Below, in pieces: positions 1 through 8,523 of a DNA stretch of 64,000 nt. The notes under the pieces are model-generated. The model was not told where the DNA came from. It did not search any database and saw nothing but the letters and a program-made list of their open reading frames with translations. The stretch is taken from positions 1 to 64,000 of the forward strand of contig ONBN01000003.1 in assembly GCA_900316115.1 (NCBI GenBank), given 5' to 3'. A program made the translations under genes and the position numbers. This DNA is from an uncultured Eubacteriales bacterium. Its GTDB lineage: Bacteria > Bacillota > Clostridia > Lachnospirales > Lachnospiraceae. Position 1 is the first letter of the stretch. Every line of letters starts with the position of its first letter.

Positions 1-105
1 TACTTAGAAATATCCATTTCCTTGGCTCATTCATCTGAGAGTAAACAATAAAAAAACCTTGATTTTTAAGGAAAAAACACTTGACTAAATAGGGAGGAAT
101 TTAAC

Positions 106-1101
106 ATGAAGAAATCATTGGTTGCAGCATTATTATGCGGAGCACTGACAGTAGCTGCTGTACCGGCAGTACCGGTTATGGCTGATGAGCCGGATTACGC
201 ATCTATGAAGATCGTACTGATCCTTCCGGGAAGTATTGATGACCAGAGCTGGAATGCAAGCAACAATGCAGGTGCAAAGGCCTGCGACGAAGAACTGGGC
301 ACATCCATCGAAGTTGTTGAATCTGTTCCGGTAGAAGAGTTTGAATCCACCTTTACTGAGTATGGTGAGAAAGGATATGATCTGATCCTGTCAGCAGGAA
401 GCCAGTTTGACGAGGCTTGTGCAGCGATCGCACCACAGTATCCTGACTCCGTATATACAGTAATCAATGGCCAGTTAAGTGATACAGACAATATGGTTCC
501 TGTATTCCCGAAAGAGTATGAAGGATCCTATCTTGCAGGTATTATGGCAGGTTACGCTACAGAGAACGGAAGCTTTGCAGTTATGGGCGGTGAGTCCAAT
601 GCTCCTATGGTGAAGCTGATGGATACATATGATGCAGCAGCTAAGTCCGTATGCGAGGAGAGAGGCCTTGAATTTACTACTGCACGTTCCTTCGTAAACA
701 GCTGGACAGATGTTTCTGCAACAAAGGACATGGCAGCACAGATGATGGATAACGGCGCAGACACAGTATTCTGCTATTCCAATGAAGGTGCTTCCGGTGC
801 TGTTCAGGCAGCAGAAGAAAAAGATGGCAAGTTTGTAGCTTTTGCAGCAGACAAGAACGATGAGAGCAGCTGTGTATACGGTTCTGTTCCTATGAACTGG
901 GCAAACGTATATCCATGGATCATCGAAGGCGTTGCAAAGGGCGAGCTGAAGGGCGCACAGGAAGTTGGCGTTGCTGAAGGCGTATTTGAAGCTAAATATT
1001 CAGATGCATGCTCTGATGAGTGCAAAGCTGCTGTTGACCAGGCAATCAAAGATATCACAGACGGAAAGATTGATTTCACACAGTATTTTTCCGAGAAATA
1101 A
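106..1101 (+). CDS. BMP-family ABC transporter substrate-binding protein
   Basis: Extracellular solute receptor of the basic-membrane-protein (Med/BMP/PnrA) family, which in characterised members binds purine nucleosides. The 331-residue protein has a signal peptide (about residues 1-26, cleavage after VMA) and a BMP domain after it, with the early stretch LILPGSIDDQSWN. A strong AGGGAGG site lies 10 bases upstream of the ATG. It is followed by a hairpin and then by the ATPase and two permeases of the same importer. Odd point: there is no lipobox. The only early Cys (residue 11, context ALLC) is too close to the N-terminus and has Leu before it, so the protein should be cleaved by signal peptidase I. 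Ligand is family inference; the adjoining amidohydrolase leaves room for another substrate. Confidence 0.9.
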   Translation: MKKSLVAALLCGALTVAAVPAVPVMADEPDYASMKIVLILPGSIDDQSWNASNNAGAKACDEELGTSIEVVESVPVEEFESTFTEYGEKGYDLILSAGSQFDEACAAIAPQYPDSVYTVINGQLSDTDNMVPVFPKEYEGSYLAGIMAGYATENGSFAVMGGESNAPMVKLMDTYDAAAKSVCEERGLEFTTARSFVNSWTDVSATKDMAAQMMDNGADTVFCYSNEGASGAVQAAEEKDGKFVAFAADKNDESSCVYGSVPMNWANVYPWIIEGVAKGELKGAQEVGVAEGVFEAKYSDACSDECKAAVDQAIKDITDGKIDFTQYFSEK

Positions 1102-1117
1102 GTAAAAGATCTTCCGA

Positions 1118-1157
1118 AGGGGCTGTTGCGTGGGATTGTGCAGCAGTCCCTTTTTCT
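1118..1157 (+). terminator. Intercistronic hairpin with T-run after the binding-protein gene
   Basis: GGGGCTGTTGC pairs with GCAGCAGTCCC across a loop of about 10 bases and is followed by TTTTT. It lies between the binding-protein gene and its ATPase gene. Partial termination here would leave more binding protein than membrane components, as is common for ABC importers. Confidence 0.7.
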
Positions 1158-1190
1158 GCAACAGGATTCCTAAAGCAGAAAAGGTTTTGC

Positions 1191-1220
1191 CGTAACTGTT
1201 AAGTGCATTTGGCAGTTACG
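1191..1220. repeat. Short inverted repeat CGTAACTG / CAGTTACG
   Basis: Perfect 8-base arms at 1191-1198 and 1213-1220, 14-base loop, followed by TTTTG. The same motif family (GTAACTRTTCAG) recurs at 6471-6516, with a similar half at 63513-63526, always between transcription units or genes. It could be a second weak terminator or a small dispersed palindrome. Confidence 0.5.
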
Positions 1221-1250
1221 TTTTGCCTATAAAAACATCAGGAGGCAGAT

Positions 1251-2777
1251 ATGAGTGAAGCGGTTATTGAGTTAAAACACATAACGAAACGGTTTGCCAA
1301 GGTACTGGCAAATGATGACGTTTCCATTACAGTCCACAAAGGGGAGGTTGTGGCTCTCCTTGGCGAGAACGGAGCAGGAAAAAGTACGATCATGAAGATC
1401 CTCTATGGCCTTTATCATGCTACCTCAGGAGAGATATGGATCGATGGAAAGGAACGTAAAATTGCATCCCCGAAGGAAGCAATGGCATTGGGGATTTCCA
1501 TGATCCAGCAGCATTTTTCACTGGTACCGGCTCATACGGTAACAGAAAATATTATCCTGGGGAACTGTAAAGGCAGGATTGATATTAAGACCAAAGAAAA
1601 AGAGATAGAAGCTCTGGCAAAGCAGTATGGATTTGACGTACCTGCCGGAGAATACATAAAGAACCTTTCCGTAGGTTCCCAGCAGAAGGTGGAGATCCTG
1701 AAAGCACTTTATCTGAAGGCAAGGATCCTGATTATGGATGAGCCTACTGCAGTTCTTACCCCACAGGAAATCGATACATTGATGGCCTTTGTAAAAAATT
1801 ATGTGGCAAAGGGCAATTCAGTGGTCTTTATCACCCATAAGATGAAGGAAGTTATGCAGGTATCAGATACCATTGTGGTTATGCGAAACGGCAAGATATG
1901 TGGAACAGTAAAAAGAGAAGATACCAACGAAAAAGAACTGGCCCATATGATGATCGGGCATGATCTGGAGACACTGCAGGCTCCAGGCGGGGACGATCTG
2001 GACAAGAAAAAGAAACGTCTGGTTGTAGAGGATCTTACCATCCAGAAAAAGGGCAGTGCCCCGGTACTGGATCATATTAACCTGGCGGTTCATGAAGGAG
2101 AGATCCTTGGTATTGCCGGCGTTTCTGATAACGGACAGCAGGAACTGTGCGAAGCTCTTTATGGAGCAGAGGTTCCAACACAGGGGAAAATCCTTCTGGA
2201 TGGCAAGGATATTACAGCCACAAGTGTAAAAGACAGGATCGCCATGGGTATGGGATATACAGCATCTGACCGTTACCGTTACGGCATGGTGGCAGAGATG
2301 TCCCTGGCAGAAAATATGCTTCTGAAAGCCAGCTATCTGAAGAACTGGGTAAGCCATGGGATCATTAACTGGAAAAAGCTGCGCCAGTATACTGACCAGC
2401 AGATCAAAGATTACAAGATCAAGGCTCCGGACTGTAATGTGACTGCAGGAAGCCTTTCCGGTGGTAATCAGCAGAAGGTGGTTGTAGCCAGAGAGGTGGA
2501 TATGGGAAAAAGCGTGGTGATCTTTGACCAGCCTACAAGAGGATTGGATCTGGGTGCCATCAACTATGTACATAAAACCATTCTGGGAGAGAAAAACAGC
2601 GGCAAGTCCGTTATTCTTGTTTCCACAGAGCTGTCTGAGATTTTTGCCCTGTCTGACCGGATCGCAGTTATGTATAAGGGCAGGATCATGGGCATATACA
2701 GAAATGGTGAGCTTACCACAGAGAAGATCGGTCTTCTGATGGCAGGTTATCAGCCGGATAAGGAGGAAGAGGCATGA
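1251..2777 (+). CDS. BMP-type ABC transporter, double ATPase subunit
   Basis: Cytoplasmic ATPase with two fused nucleotide-binding domains that powers the importer (NupA/YufO-like). Domain 1: Walker A GENGAGKST at residues 38-46, signature LSVGSQQKVE, Walker B ILIMDEPTAVL. Domain 2 starts near residue 260; its P-loop position is degenerate (GVSDNGQQE), as is usual for this family, its signature is LSGGNQQKVV, and its Walker B reads VVIFDQPTRGLD, with Gln at the catalytic Glu position. Only the first ATP site should hydrolyse well. An AGGAGG site precedes the ATG. The last codons overlap the next gene by 4 bases (ATGA), indicating translational coupling. Confidence 0.93.
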   Translation: MSEAVIELKHITKRFAKVLANDDVSITVHKGEVVALLGENGAGKSTIMKILYGLYHATSGEIWIDGKERKIASPKEAMALGISMIQQHFSLVPAHTVTENIILGNCKGRIDIKTKEKEIEALAKQYGFDVPAGEYIKNLSVGSQQKVEILKALYLKARILIMDEPTAVLTPQEIDTLMAFVKNYVAKGNSVVFITHKMKEVMQVSDTIVVMRNGKICGTVKREDTNEKELAHMMIGHDLETLQAPGGDDLDKKKKRLVVEDLTIQKKGSAPVLDHINLAVHEGEILGIAGVSDNGQQELCEALYGAEVPTQGKILLDGKDITATSVKDRIAMGMGYTASDRYRYGMVAEMSLAENMLLKASYLKNWVSHGIINWKKLRQYTDQQIKDYKIKAPDCNVTAGSLSGGNQQKVVVAREVDMGKSVVIFDQPTRGLDLGAINYVHKTILGEKNSGKSVILVSTELSEIFALSDRIAVMYKGRIMGIYRNGELTTEKIGLLMAGYQPDKEEEA

Positions 2778-3844
2778 AACAGAACGGAAAGATAAAGGAT
2801 TTCCTTTTATGGACGGTGCTGGCCATTGTACTTGGCCTTATTGTCAGCTTTGCATTCCTTCCCCTATTAGGCGTGGATCCTGTTGATTCTTTAAAGGTAA
2901 TGCTGACGGAAACATTTTCAGATAAGTTTACCATGGGAAATATCCTGATCAAGACTACACCACTGATCCTTACCAGTCTTGCTTTTGCATTTACTTATAA
3001 AGCAAACCTTTATAACATTGGTGCACAGGGACAGTTTTATGTAGGATGTATCTGTGCAGTAGCAACCACTCTTGCACTGCAGACAAAGCTTCCAGGAGTA
3101 GTGGTACTGGTTCTGGCATTTGCTGCAAGTATCCTGGGTGGCGGCCTGACAGGCCTTTTGATCGGATTTTTGAAAGCAAAATTTAATGCAAATGAATTCC
3201 TGGTAAGTATGATGTCTACATATGTAGTGCAGTATGTGATGCAGCTTCTTCTCCGTACTGCCCTGCAGGAGCCGAAGCACGAATATCTGAAGACTGCATA
3301 TATTGACAATTCTGCATGGCTTCCAAAGATCATTCCCGGAACATCCGTGTCCCTGGGCATTGTGATCGCCCTTGCAGCAGCTATTTTTATCTGGTTTATC
3401 CTGTATCATACATCTCTTGGATACAGAGTCCGTGTAACAGGACTGAATCAGGATGCAGCCAGGATGTCCGGCATCAATCCCAAGAAAATGTGCATGACTG
3501 CATTTTTCATCAGTGGTGCCATTGCAGGACTTGCAGGCTTTACAGAGATCAACGGAATGCAGCATATGCTTCTAACCGGATTTGAATCAGATATCGGATC
3601 CTATGGTATTGGTATTGCCATTATGGCAAGTGCAAACCCTATTGGTGTTATTTTTGCAGCACTTCTTTTCGGAACCCTTCAGGTAGGCGGTACAGCACTG
3701 GGACATTCCACAGATGCACCGGCCAGTGTTATTGATGTTATGCTTGGCTTTGTTATGCTGTTCGTGCTGATGTCTTTCTTTGTAAGAAGAAAGCTGGAGA
3801 TCCGGAAACTGAAACATCAGAAGCTGCAGAAAGGAGAGGCATGA
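2774..3844 (+). CDS. BMP-type ABC transporter permease 1
   Basis: Integral membrane subunit of the importer, NupB/YufP-like member of the BPD_transp_2 family (356 residues, about 9-10 hydrophobic segments). It starts with a membrane segment at residues 10-35 and contains the family stretches ANLYNIGAQGQFYVG and NANEFLVSMMSTY. The start overlaps the ATPase stop by 4 bases. The next permease begins 2 bases after this stop. The two permeases should form a heterodimeric channel. Family assignment is firm; substrate is inferred from the binding protein. Confidence 0.9.
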   Translation: MKQNGKIKDFLLWTVLAIVLGLIVSFAFLPLLGVDPVDSLKVMLTETFSDKFTMGNILIKTTPLILTSLAFAFTYKANLYNIGAQGQFYVGCICAVATTLALQTKLPGVVVLVLAFAASILGGGLTGLLIGFLKAKFNANEFLVSMMSTYVVQYVMQLLLRTALQEPKHEYLKTAYIDNSAWLPKIIPGTSVSLGIVIALAAAIFIWFILYHTSLGYRVRVTGLNQDAARMSGINPKKMCMTAFFISGAIAGLAGFTEINGMQHMLLTGFESDIGSYGIGIAIMASANPIGVIFAALLFGTLQVGGTALGHSTDAPASVIDVMLGFVMLFVLMSFFVRRKLEIRKLKHQKLQKGEA

Positions 3845-3845
3845 T

Positions 3846-4766
3846 ATGCAGGTATTTATTAATTTGATCACCAGAGCATTTTTCATGAGTACACCTTTGA
3901 TCCTTGGAGCACTGGGAGAAGTTCTGGCAGAGCGTACAGGTATGATGGTTACTGCTGTTGAAGGTATTTTCCTTATTGGTGCATGGGGCGGCTTTATTGG
4001 CGCTTATCTTAGCGGAAGCATGCTGGTTGGTTTTCTTCTTGCTATGGTCTGTGGCCTTCTTGTGGCTGCTTTATACGGAGTTACCACTGTGTACATGCAT
4101 CAGCATCAGATCGTTATGGGAACTGCCATTGCCATTCTGATCACCGGATTTTGTACATTTTTCTACCGTGTGATCTTTGGTATCCAGACAGTACCGCTGA
4201 AGGTAACACCATTGTCCGTGATCAAGATCCCGCTTCTGGCTAAGATCCCGATCATTGGACAGGTTCTGTTTTCACAGAATATTGTTACATATATTACCTA
4301 TATCCTGGTTCCTATTGTGTTTTTTGTGATCTACAGGACGTCTCTTGGACTTTCCATAAGATCCTGCGGAGAGAACCCGGAGGCAGCAGATGCAGCTGGT
4401 ATTAATGTTACAAGGACAAGATTTCTTACAGTGCTGGTAGCCGGATGCATGGGCGGTGTGGCAGGAGCTTATTATTCCCTATGCAATGTGGGAATGTATA
4501 CTTCAGAGATCATCGGAGGAAGAGGATGGATCGCATTTGGTATCTGCTTCCTTGGCAACTGGAATCCGGTTGGGGCTTTGATCTTCGGAATTGTTTTCGG
4601 TATTTCCGATGCACTTGGAACTTACGTAAAGGCTCTTGGAAACGCAGCTATTCCAAGCGAGCTGTTCAGTGCGCTTCCATACATTCTTGTAATCGTGCTG
4701 ACAGTATGCAGGAAACAGTTTAATGTACCGGCAAAGCTTGGTGCTAATTATGTAAAAGAGGACTAA
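3846..4766 (+). CDS. BMP-type ABC transporter permease 2
   Basis: Second integral membrane subunit, NupC/YufQ-like (306 residues). The N-terminal third carries the family pattern TPLILGALGEVLAERTGM with EGIFLIGAWGGF, and the middle has the loop RSCGENPEAADAAGINV. The ribosome site AGAGGCATG overlaps the end of permease 1, so the pair is translationally coupled. It closes the four-gene importer; only 14 bases separate it from the amidohydrolase that follows. Confidence 0.9.
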   Translation: MQVFINLITRAFFMSTPLILGALGEVLAERTGMMVTAVEGIFLIGAWGGFIGAYLSGSMLVGFLLAMVCGLLVAALYGVTTVYMHQHQIVMGTAIAILITGFCTFFYRVIFGIQTVPLKVTPLSVIKIPLLAKIPIIGQVLFSQNIVTYITYILVPIVFFVIYRTSLGLSIRSCGENPEAADAAGINVTRTRFLTVLVAGCMGGVAGAYYSLCNVGMYTSEIIGGRGWIAFGICFLGNWNPVGALIFGIVFGISDALGTYVKALGNAAIPSELFSALPYILVIVLTVCRKQFNVPAKLGANYVKED

Positions 4767-4780
4767 TAAAAGAGGATTAA

Positions 4781-6385
4781 ATGACAGAATATATTATCAA
4801 AAACGGTTTTATTGTAAATGGTAAAATGGAAAAGCCTTTCCTGGGAACCGTTGTGGTAAAAGATGGAAAAATCGTGGAAGTTGCTCCTTTTGTGGAGATT
4901 CCTTCAGATTTTCCAAAAGACCAGATTCTGGATGCGGCCGGGGGCTATATTACCCCCGGCTTTATTGATATCCACAGACACGGAGACTGGGAAGCCCTTG
5001 TAAACGGGGACGACAGGCTTTTGAACAGGCAGGGACTGACTACAGTAGTAAATGGAAATTGTGGTCTTTCTGTAGCGCCTGCAGGTAAGAAATACGGAAA
5101 AGAGATCAGCGGGTTTTTAAGCAGTGTTACCGGAGATATGCCCATAGGTGTGGAGTGCATGCCGGATATGGCTTCTTACATGGAAGCCCTTAAAAAAGTA
5201 AAACGAAGCGTGAATACCGGGATGCTGGCAGGGAACGGAACTATCCGGGCAGGAGTAAAAGGCTATGCCCCAGGAAAACTTACCCCAGAAGAACTTCATC
5301 AGGTGTGGTCTGCACTGGAGGAATGCCTGGCTTCTGGAGTGCTGGGGATCAGTATGGGACTTGCCTATGCGCCGGAGTTTGAATATGACCAGAAAGGAGC
5401 AGCGCAGGCGCTTGCACCTCTAAAGGGGACACAGATTCCTATTGTTACCCATATCAGGAATGAAGGAGACGGCATCCTGCCAGCCCTTGAAGAGGTGATC
5501 GGCATTGCAGAGGAGCTTCAGATTCCGCTTCATGTAAGCCATATGAAATGTATTGGCAAAAAGAACTGGGGAGAAACTCCGGTAAAGATCCTGAAACTTC
5601 TGGATCAGGCAGAGCAAAGAGGGGTGAAAGTGGATTTTGATTTGTACCCTTACCTTACTGGATCCACCCAGCTGGTACATCTTCTGCCGCCTGAAAGCCA
5701 GAAAGGTGGAACAGAGGCGATCATCCGCCGTCTGTCAGATCCGGATTACAGGAAGGAACTGACTAGGATACTGAAAACTCCTTCCATGGAATTTGAGAAT
5801 ATTGTGGAGCTGGCTGGTTTTGAGCGGATTTATGCAAGCAGTCTTCATACTCCGGAGTATGCTCCTTATGCTGGTCAGTCTATAGCCCAGATTGGGGAAC
5901 AGCTGGGAAAGGATCCTTATGATACCCTGTATGATATCCTGATCGCAGAAAAATGTCAGGTAACAATGCTGGATACCATTGCTTCCGAAGAGGATATGCT
6001 TTTATTTTTAAAGGACAGGCGTGCAAATCTGATTTCTGATGCTATTTATCCGGCAGGCGGGAAAAGACATCCAAGAGTGTGCGCTGCTTTTCCTAAGCTT
6101 CTTACCGATTATGTACGGGACAAAAAGATTTTTTCCATTGAGGAAGCAATTTATAAAATGACAGCCAAGCCTGCACAGGTTTATCACATGAACCGTGGGA
6201 TCCTTCAGGCGGGAATGCCTGCAGATCTGTGTGTGTTCCATCTGGAGAATCTGGATGCTGCGGCAGATTTTGATCATCCGGATGAGCTGTGCACAGGGGT
6301 TGATTATGTGCTTACAGGCGGACAGATCGTTGTGAGAAAGGACGAATGGAGCAATCCGGGCAGCGGGGAAGTGATTGAAGCATAA
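4781..6385 (+). CDS. N-acyl-D-amino-acid deacylase-like amidohydrolase
   Basis: Metal-dependent hydrolase of the D-aminoacylase branch of the amidohydrolase superfamily (534 residues; cytoplasmic, no signal peptide). Visible landmarks: PGFIDIHRH (metal His 65 and 67), GNCGLSVAP with Cys94 (the bridging Cys seen in D-aminoacylases), THIRNEGD and HVSHMK (metal His), and the C-terminal SDAIYPAGGKRHPR block followed by MTAKPAQVY and ADLCVF. The family removes an acyl group from N-acyl-D-amino acids, but several relatives act on other cyclic or acylated amides. It sits 14 bases after the BMP permease and is very likely co-transcribed, suggesting it processes what the importer brings in. The weak leader GAGGATTAA precedes the ATG. 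Confidence 0.85.
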   Translation: MTEYIIKNGFIVNGKMEKPFLGTVVVKDGKIVEVAPFVEIPSDFPKDQILDAAGGYITPGFIDIHRHGDWEALVNGDDRLLNRQGLTTVVNGNCGLSVAPAGKKYGKEISGFLSSVTGDMPIGVECMPDMASYMEALKKVKRSVNTGMLAGNGTIRAGVKGYAPGKLTPEELHQVWSALEECLASGVLGISMGLAYAPEFEYDQKGAAQALAPLKGTQIPIVTHIRNEGDGILPALEEVIGIAEELQIPLHVSHMKCIGKKNWGETPVKILKLLDQAEQRGVKVDFDLYPYLTGSTQLVHLLPPESQKGGTEAIIRRLSDPDYRKELTRILKTPSMEFENIVELAGFERIYASSLHTPEYAPYAGQSIAQIGEQLGKDPYDTLYDILIAEKCQVTMLDTIASEEDMLLFLKDRRANLISDAIYPAGGKRHPRVCAAFPKLLTDYVRDKKIFSIEEAIYKMTAKPAQVYHMNRGILQAGMPADLCVFHLENLDAAADFDHPDELCTGVDYVLTGGQIVVRKDEWSNPGSGEVIEA

Positions 6386-6470
6386 TATCAGGGGCATATC
6401 TTAAGAGGAAATATTTTGTTCCATGTTTTTCCAGTATGGGATTTAGAAAAATGTGCATAGTAACATTACA

Positions 6471-6516
6471 GTAACTATTCAGCAGGCGATATCCTGCGAA
6501 AGCACTGAACAGTTAC
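6471..6516. repeat. Inverted repeat GTAACTATTCAG / CTGAACAGTTAC
   Basis: Arms of 12 bases (one mismatch) at 6471-6482 and 6505-6516, with an inner CAGG/CCTG pair. It lies between the amidohydrolase and the lipoprotein gene. The sequence family is shared with 1191-1220 and, as a half-site, with 63513-63526. No T-run follows, so it is more likely a regulator site or a small dispersed palindrome than a terminator. Confidence 0.5.
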
Positions 6517-6557
6517 ACAGTATAAGTTAAATCCATAGAAAAAAGGAGATCAGTGGA

Positions 6558-7001
6558 ATGAAAAAAGCAAAAATGATTCTGATGAGTATACTGCTTGTTT
6601 TTACATTTTCTATGCTGGCAGGATGTGGCACAAAGGATGACCGTAAGGCAGCAGATGAAGCAGAAAAGGATACGGATGATAAAGGTGAGGATAAGGAAGA
6701 TGATGCCGAGGATAATGCGCCGGATAATGTAACGGATAACACACCGGAGGATGGTGCTGTGGATGGAAATGACAATATGGAGACTGTACCTGGCACAGAT
6801 ACGACTGTTCAGGATGGAACTGATGCAGACGATATGACTGCAGGAGATGGACAGCAGGACGGAAATATTGACCAGAATAATAATGGAGACGGTACGGTAT
6901 CCGGTGAGCTTGGAAATGCGGTGAAGGATATCGGAGATGGTGTTGGAGATGCTGTGGAGGATACCGGGGATGCGGTTGGGAACGCAGTGGAAGGCCGGTA
7001 A
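6558..7001 (+). CDS. Acidic surface lipoprotein of unknown function
   Basis: A 147-residue lipoprotein: Lys-rich start, hydrophobic stretch, and lipobox LAGC with the acylated Cys at residue 22. The mature part is strongly acidic and low in complexity (long runs of Asp, Glu, Gly, Asn and Thr) and ends in a repeated pattern of the GNAVKD / GDAVED / GDAVGNAVEG type. No enzymatic domain is recognisable. A short 3' end and the hairpin repeat at 7023 follow. The AAGGAG site is well placed for this ATG. It may be an anchor or spacer for the cell surface, but no function can be claimed. Confidence 0.75.
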   Translation: MKKAKMILMSILLVFTFSMLAGCGTKDDRKAADEAEKDTDDKGEDKEDDAEDNAPDNVTDNTPEDGAVDGNDNMETVPGTDTTVQDGTDADDMTAGDGQQDGNIDQNNNGDGTVSGELGNAVKDIGDGVGDAVEDTGDAVGNAVEGR

Positions 7002-7022
7002 GGGGATTTTGTAAAGAGATTC

Positions 7023-7433
7023 CTGGCTGGGCCGGTTTGTGAGGATATACCGCATATATGGCAAAAAAATCCTGTTTCTATATCGGCTTCGTTTTCGGAT
7101 TTCTCCCGTGCGCTTGTTATCGCTGTCCACTTCCAGAATCCAGCTGCTATGCAGCTGTCGTGCTTTGCACTCCTGATTCTGTCAGTGATGTGCCGGTAAA
7201 AGTAAATACTCACTTCGTTCGTGATTCTGTCAGTGATGTGCCGGTAAAAGTAAATACTCACTTCGTTCGTGCTTCCTTTTACCTCGAGCACATCAAACTC
7301 ACGCCTGCGGCGTTCAGACACTGCAAATCCCAACGAAGCTAGCACGGGTCGAAATCTGCGAAAACCTCACAATGATATAGAAACAGGATATTTTTTGCCC
7401 TTTTGCAGGGCTCACATAAACCGGCCGTGCCAG
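7023..7433 (-). repeat. Long-hairpin repeat, copy C (411 bp, reverse orientation)
   Basis: Third member of the family at 9116-9398 and 15506-15788, here on the other strand. Its ends are inverted repeats: CTGGC...GGCCGGTTT and GGCAAAAA..ATCCTGTTTCTATATC on the left recur in reverse complement on the right. Read on the minus strand, the interior follows the shared core order: GAGGTTTTCGCAGATTTCGAC, then GCTAGCTTC, GATTTGCAGTGTCTGA, and finally GGGAGAAATCCGAAAACGAAGCC. The arm sequences differ entirely from the other copies, yet remain complementary to each other. About 130 extra bases, including a 48-bp tandem duplication, sit in the middle. It fills most of the gap between the lipoprotein and hisA; no credible gene is seen. 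Confidence 0.8.
7175..7270. repeat. Two perfect tandem copies of a 48-bp unit
   Basis: Units 7175-7222 and 7223-7270 each begin GATTCTGTCAGTGATGTGCC and end CACTTCGTTCGT. They lie inside hairpin repeat copy C. Being perfect and in phase, the duplication appears recent; 48 is a multiple of three, but no gene is credible here. Confidence 0.9.
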
Positions 7434-7582
7434 ACTTTGCAAAAAATGAGTATGTCAGCCCGGATATGTAGTGACCGAGAGGCAGCAGAAAAATCTCCGT
7501 CAGCAAACGAATCAACAAATAAACGAATTTTTTGCCAATCGTTACTTTATTGTAGCTTCTGGGATTGGTATGGTTCTGTGGC

Positions 7583-7611
7583 TTGCCGGGGGCATGGGAG
7601 TTGTGTATAAT
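7583..7611 (+). promoter_or_regulatory. Predicted sigma-A promoter of hisA
   Basis: TTGCCG (7583-7588), 17-base spacer, TATAAT (7606-7611). The start site would lie near 7618, about 40 bases before the hisA ATG and its GGGGAGGGG ribosome site. Confidence 0.6.
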
Positions 7612-7658
7612 GGGGAAAGTGAGAGATTTAAGAGATATAGGAGATTGGGGAGGGGCGT

Positions 7659-8447
7659 ATGAGGTTCAGACCGTGTATTGATATACATAATGGAAAAGTA
7701 AAGCAGATTGTAGGTGGAAGTCTTCGGGATGTACAGGATCAGGCGGAGGAGAATTTTGTTTCTGGGCAGGATGCGGCTTTTTATGCGGAACTGTACAGGG
7801 AAAAGGGGCTTAAGGGAGGCCATGTGATACTTCTGAACAGTGGAGATTCTCCGTATTTTCAGGCGACAAAGGAGCAGGCTTTGCTTGCACTTAAAACATA
7901 TCCGGGAGGTTTGCAGATTGGTGGCGGTGTGAATCCGGATAATGCACAGGAGTATCTGCAGGCCGGAGCCAGCCATGTGATCGTTACCTCGTATGTTTTT
8001 AAGGATGGGAAGATTTCCTGGGAAAATTTGGAAAAAATAGAAAAAGCGGCAGGCAGGGAGCATCTGGTCATTGATCTGAGCTGTCGGAAAAAAGAAGATG
8101 CTTATTATGTGGTGACAGACCGCTGGCAGAAGTTTACCCAGGTGCCGGTTACGCTGGAATTGATGGAAAAGCTGGGCTCCTGTTGCGACGAATTTCTTGT
8201 GCATGCAGTGGATGTGGAAGGAAAGGCCAGAGGGATCGAGACAGAACTGGCTTCTCTTTTGGGAGAGTTTCGTATGAGGCCTGTTACTTATGCCGGAGGG
8301 ATTGGCTCACTGCAGGATCTGGAATTATTGTATAAAGCAGGTAAGGGAAATCTGGACTTTACCATTGGCAGTGCATTGGATCTTTTTGGAGGAAGTATTC
8401 CTTTTGAGCAGATTGCAGGGGATAAACAAAATCATAAAAAATTCTGA
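7659..8447 (+). CDS. hisA: HisA, eukaryotic (HIS6) type
   Basis: Phosphoribosylformimino-AICAR-phosphate isomerase of histidine synthesis, a single (beta/alpha)8 barrel of 262 residues. The sequence follows the yeast/plant HIS6 subfamily rather than ordinary bacterial HisA: RPCIDIHNGKVKQIVGG at the start, then HVILLN, LQIGGGV, VIVTSYVF, IDLSCRKK, the segment FLVHAVDVEGKARGI, VTYAGGI and FTIGSALDLFGG near the end. It stands alone with its own promoter and no his neighbours. I recognise the subfamily from remembered HIS6 sequences; the reaction is inferred from family. The ATG is set by GGGGAGGGG 5 bases upstream. Confidence 0.88.
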   Translation: MRFRPCIDIHNGKVKQIVGGSLRDVQDQAEENFVSGQDAAFYAELYREKGLKGGHVILLNSGDSPYFQATKEQALLALKTYPGGLQIGGGVNPDNAQEYLQAGASHVIVTSYVFKDGKISWENLEKIEKAAGREHLVIDLSCRKKEDAYYVVTDRWQKFTQVPVTLELMEKLGSCCDEFLVHAVDVEGKARGIETELASLLGEFRMRPVTYAGGIGSLQDLELLYKAGKGNLDFTIGSALDLFGGSIPFEQIAGDKQNHKKF

Positions 8448-8483
8448 ATTTTTAAGAAAAAGATGTTAAAATTGAAAATAATG

Positions 8484-8492
8484 TGCTATAAT
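8484..8492 (+). promoter_or_regulatory. Extended -10 promoter of hpf
   Basis: TGCTATAAT (TGn plus a consensus -10 at 8487-8492). The -35 region is poor, as is usual for extended -10 promoters. It lies 30 bases before the hpf ATG. Confidence 0.55.
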
Positions 8493-8523
8493 ATACCCAT
8501 CAAACAGCAAAGGGGATGGAAGT

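Noticed and set aside
7023..7433. CRISPR array suggested by repeated units
   Set aside because: Only two directly abutting 48-base copies without spacers, no cas genes; better explained as a duplication in a hairpin element.
7058..7662. Three short overlapping frames (7058-7342, 7269-7610, 7471-7662) that could be read as small genes
   Set aside because: They lie in hairpin repeat copy C or across the hisA promoter, have no ribosome site, and change character through the 48-bp duplication.
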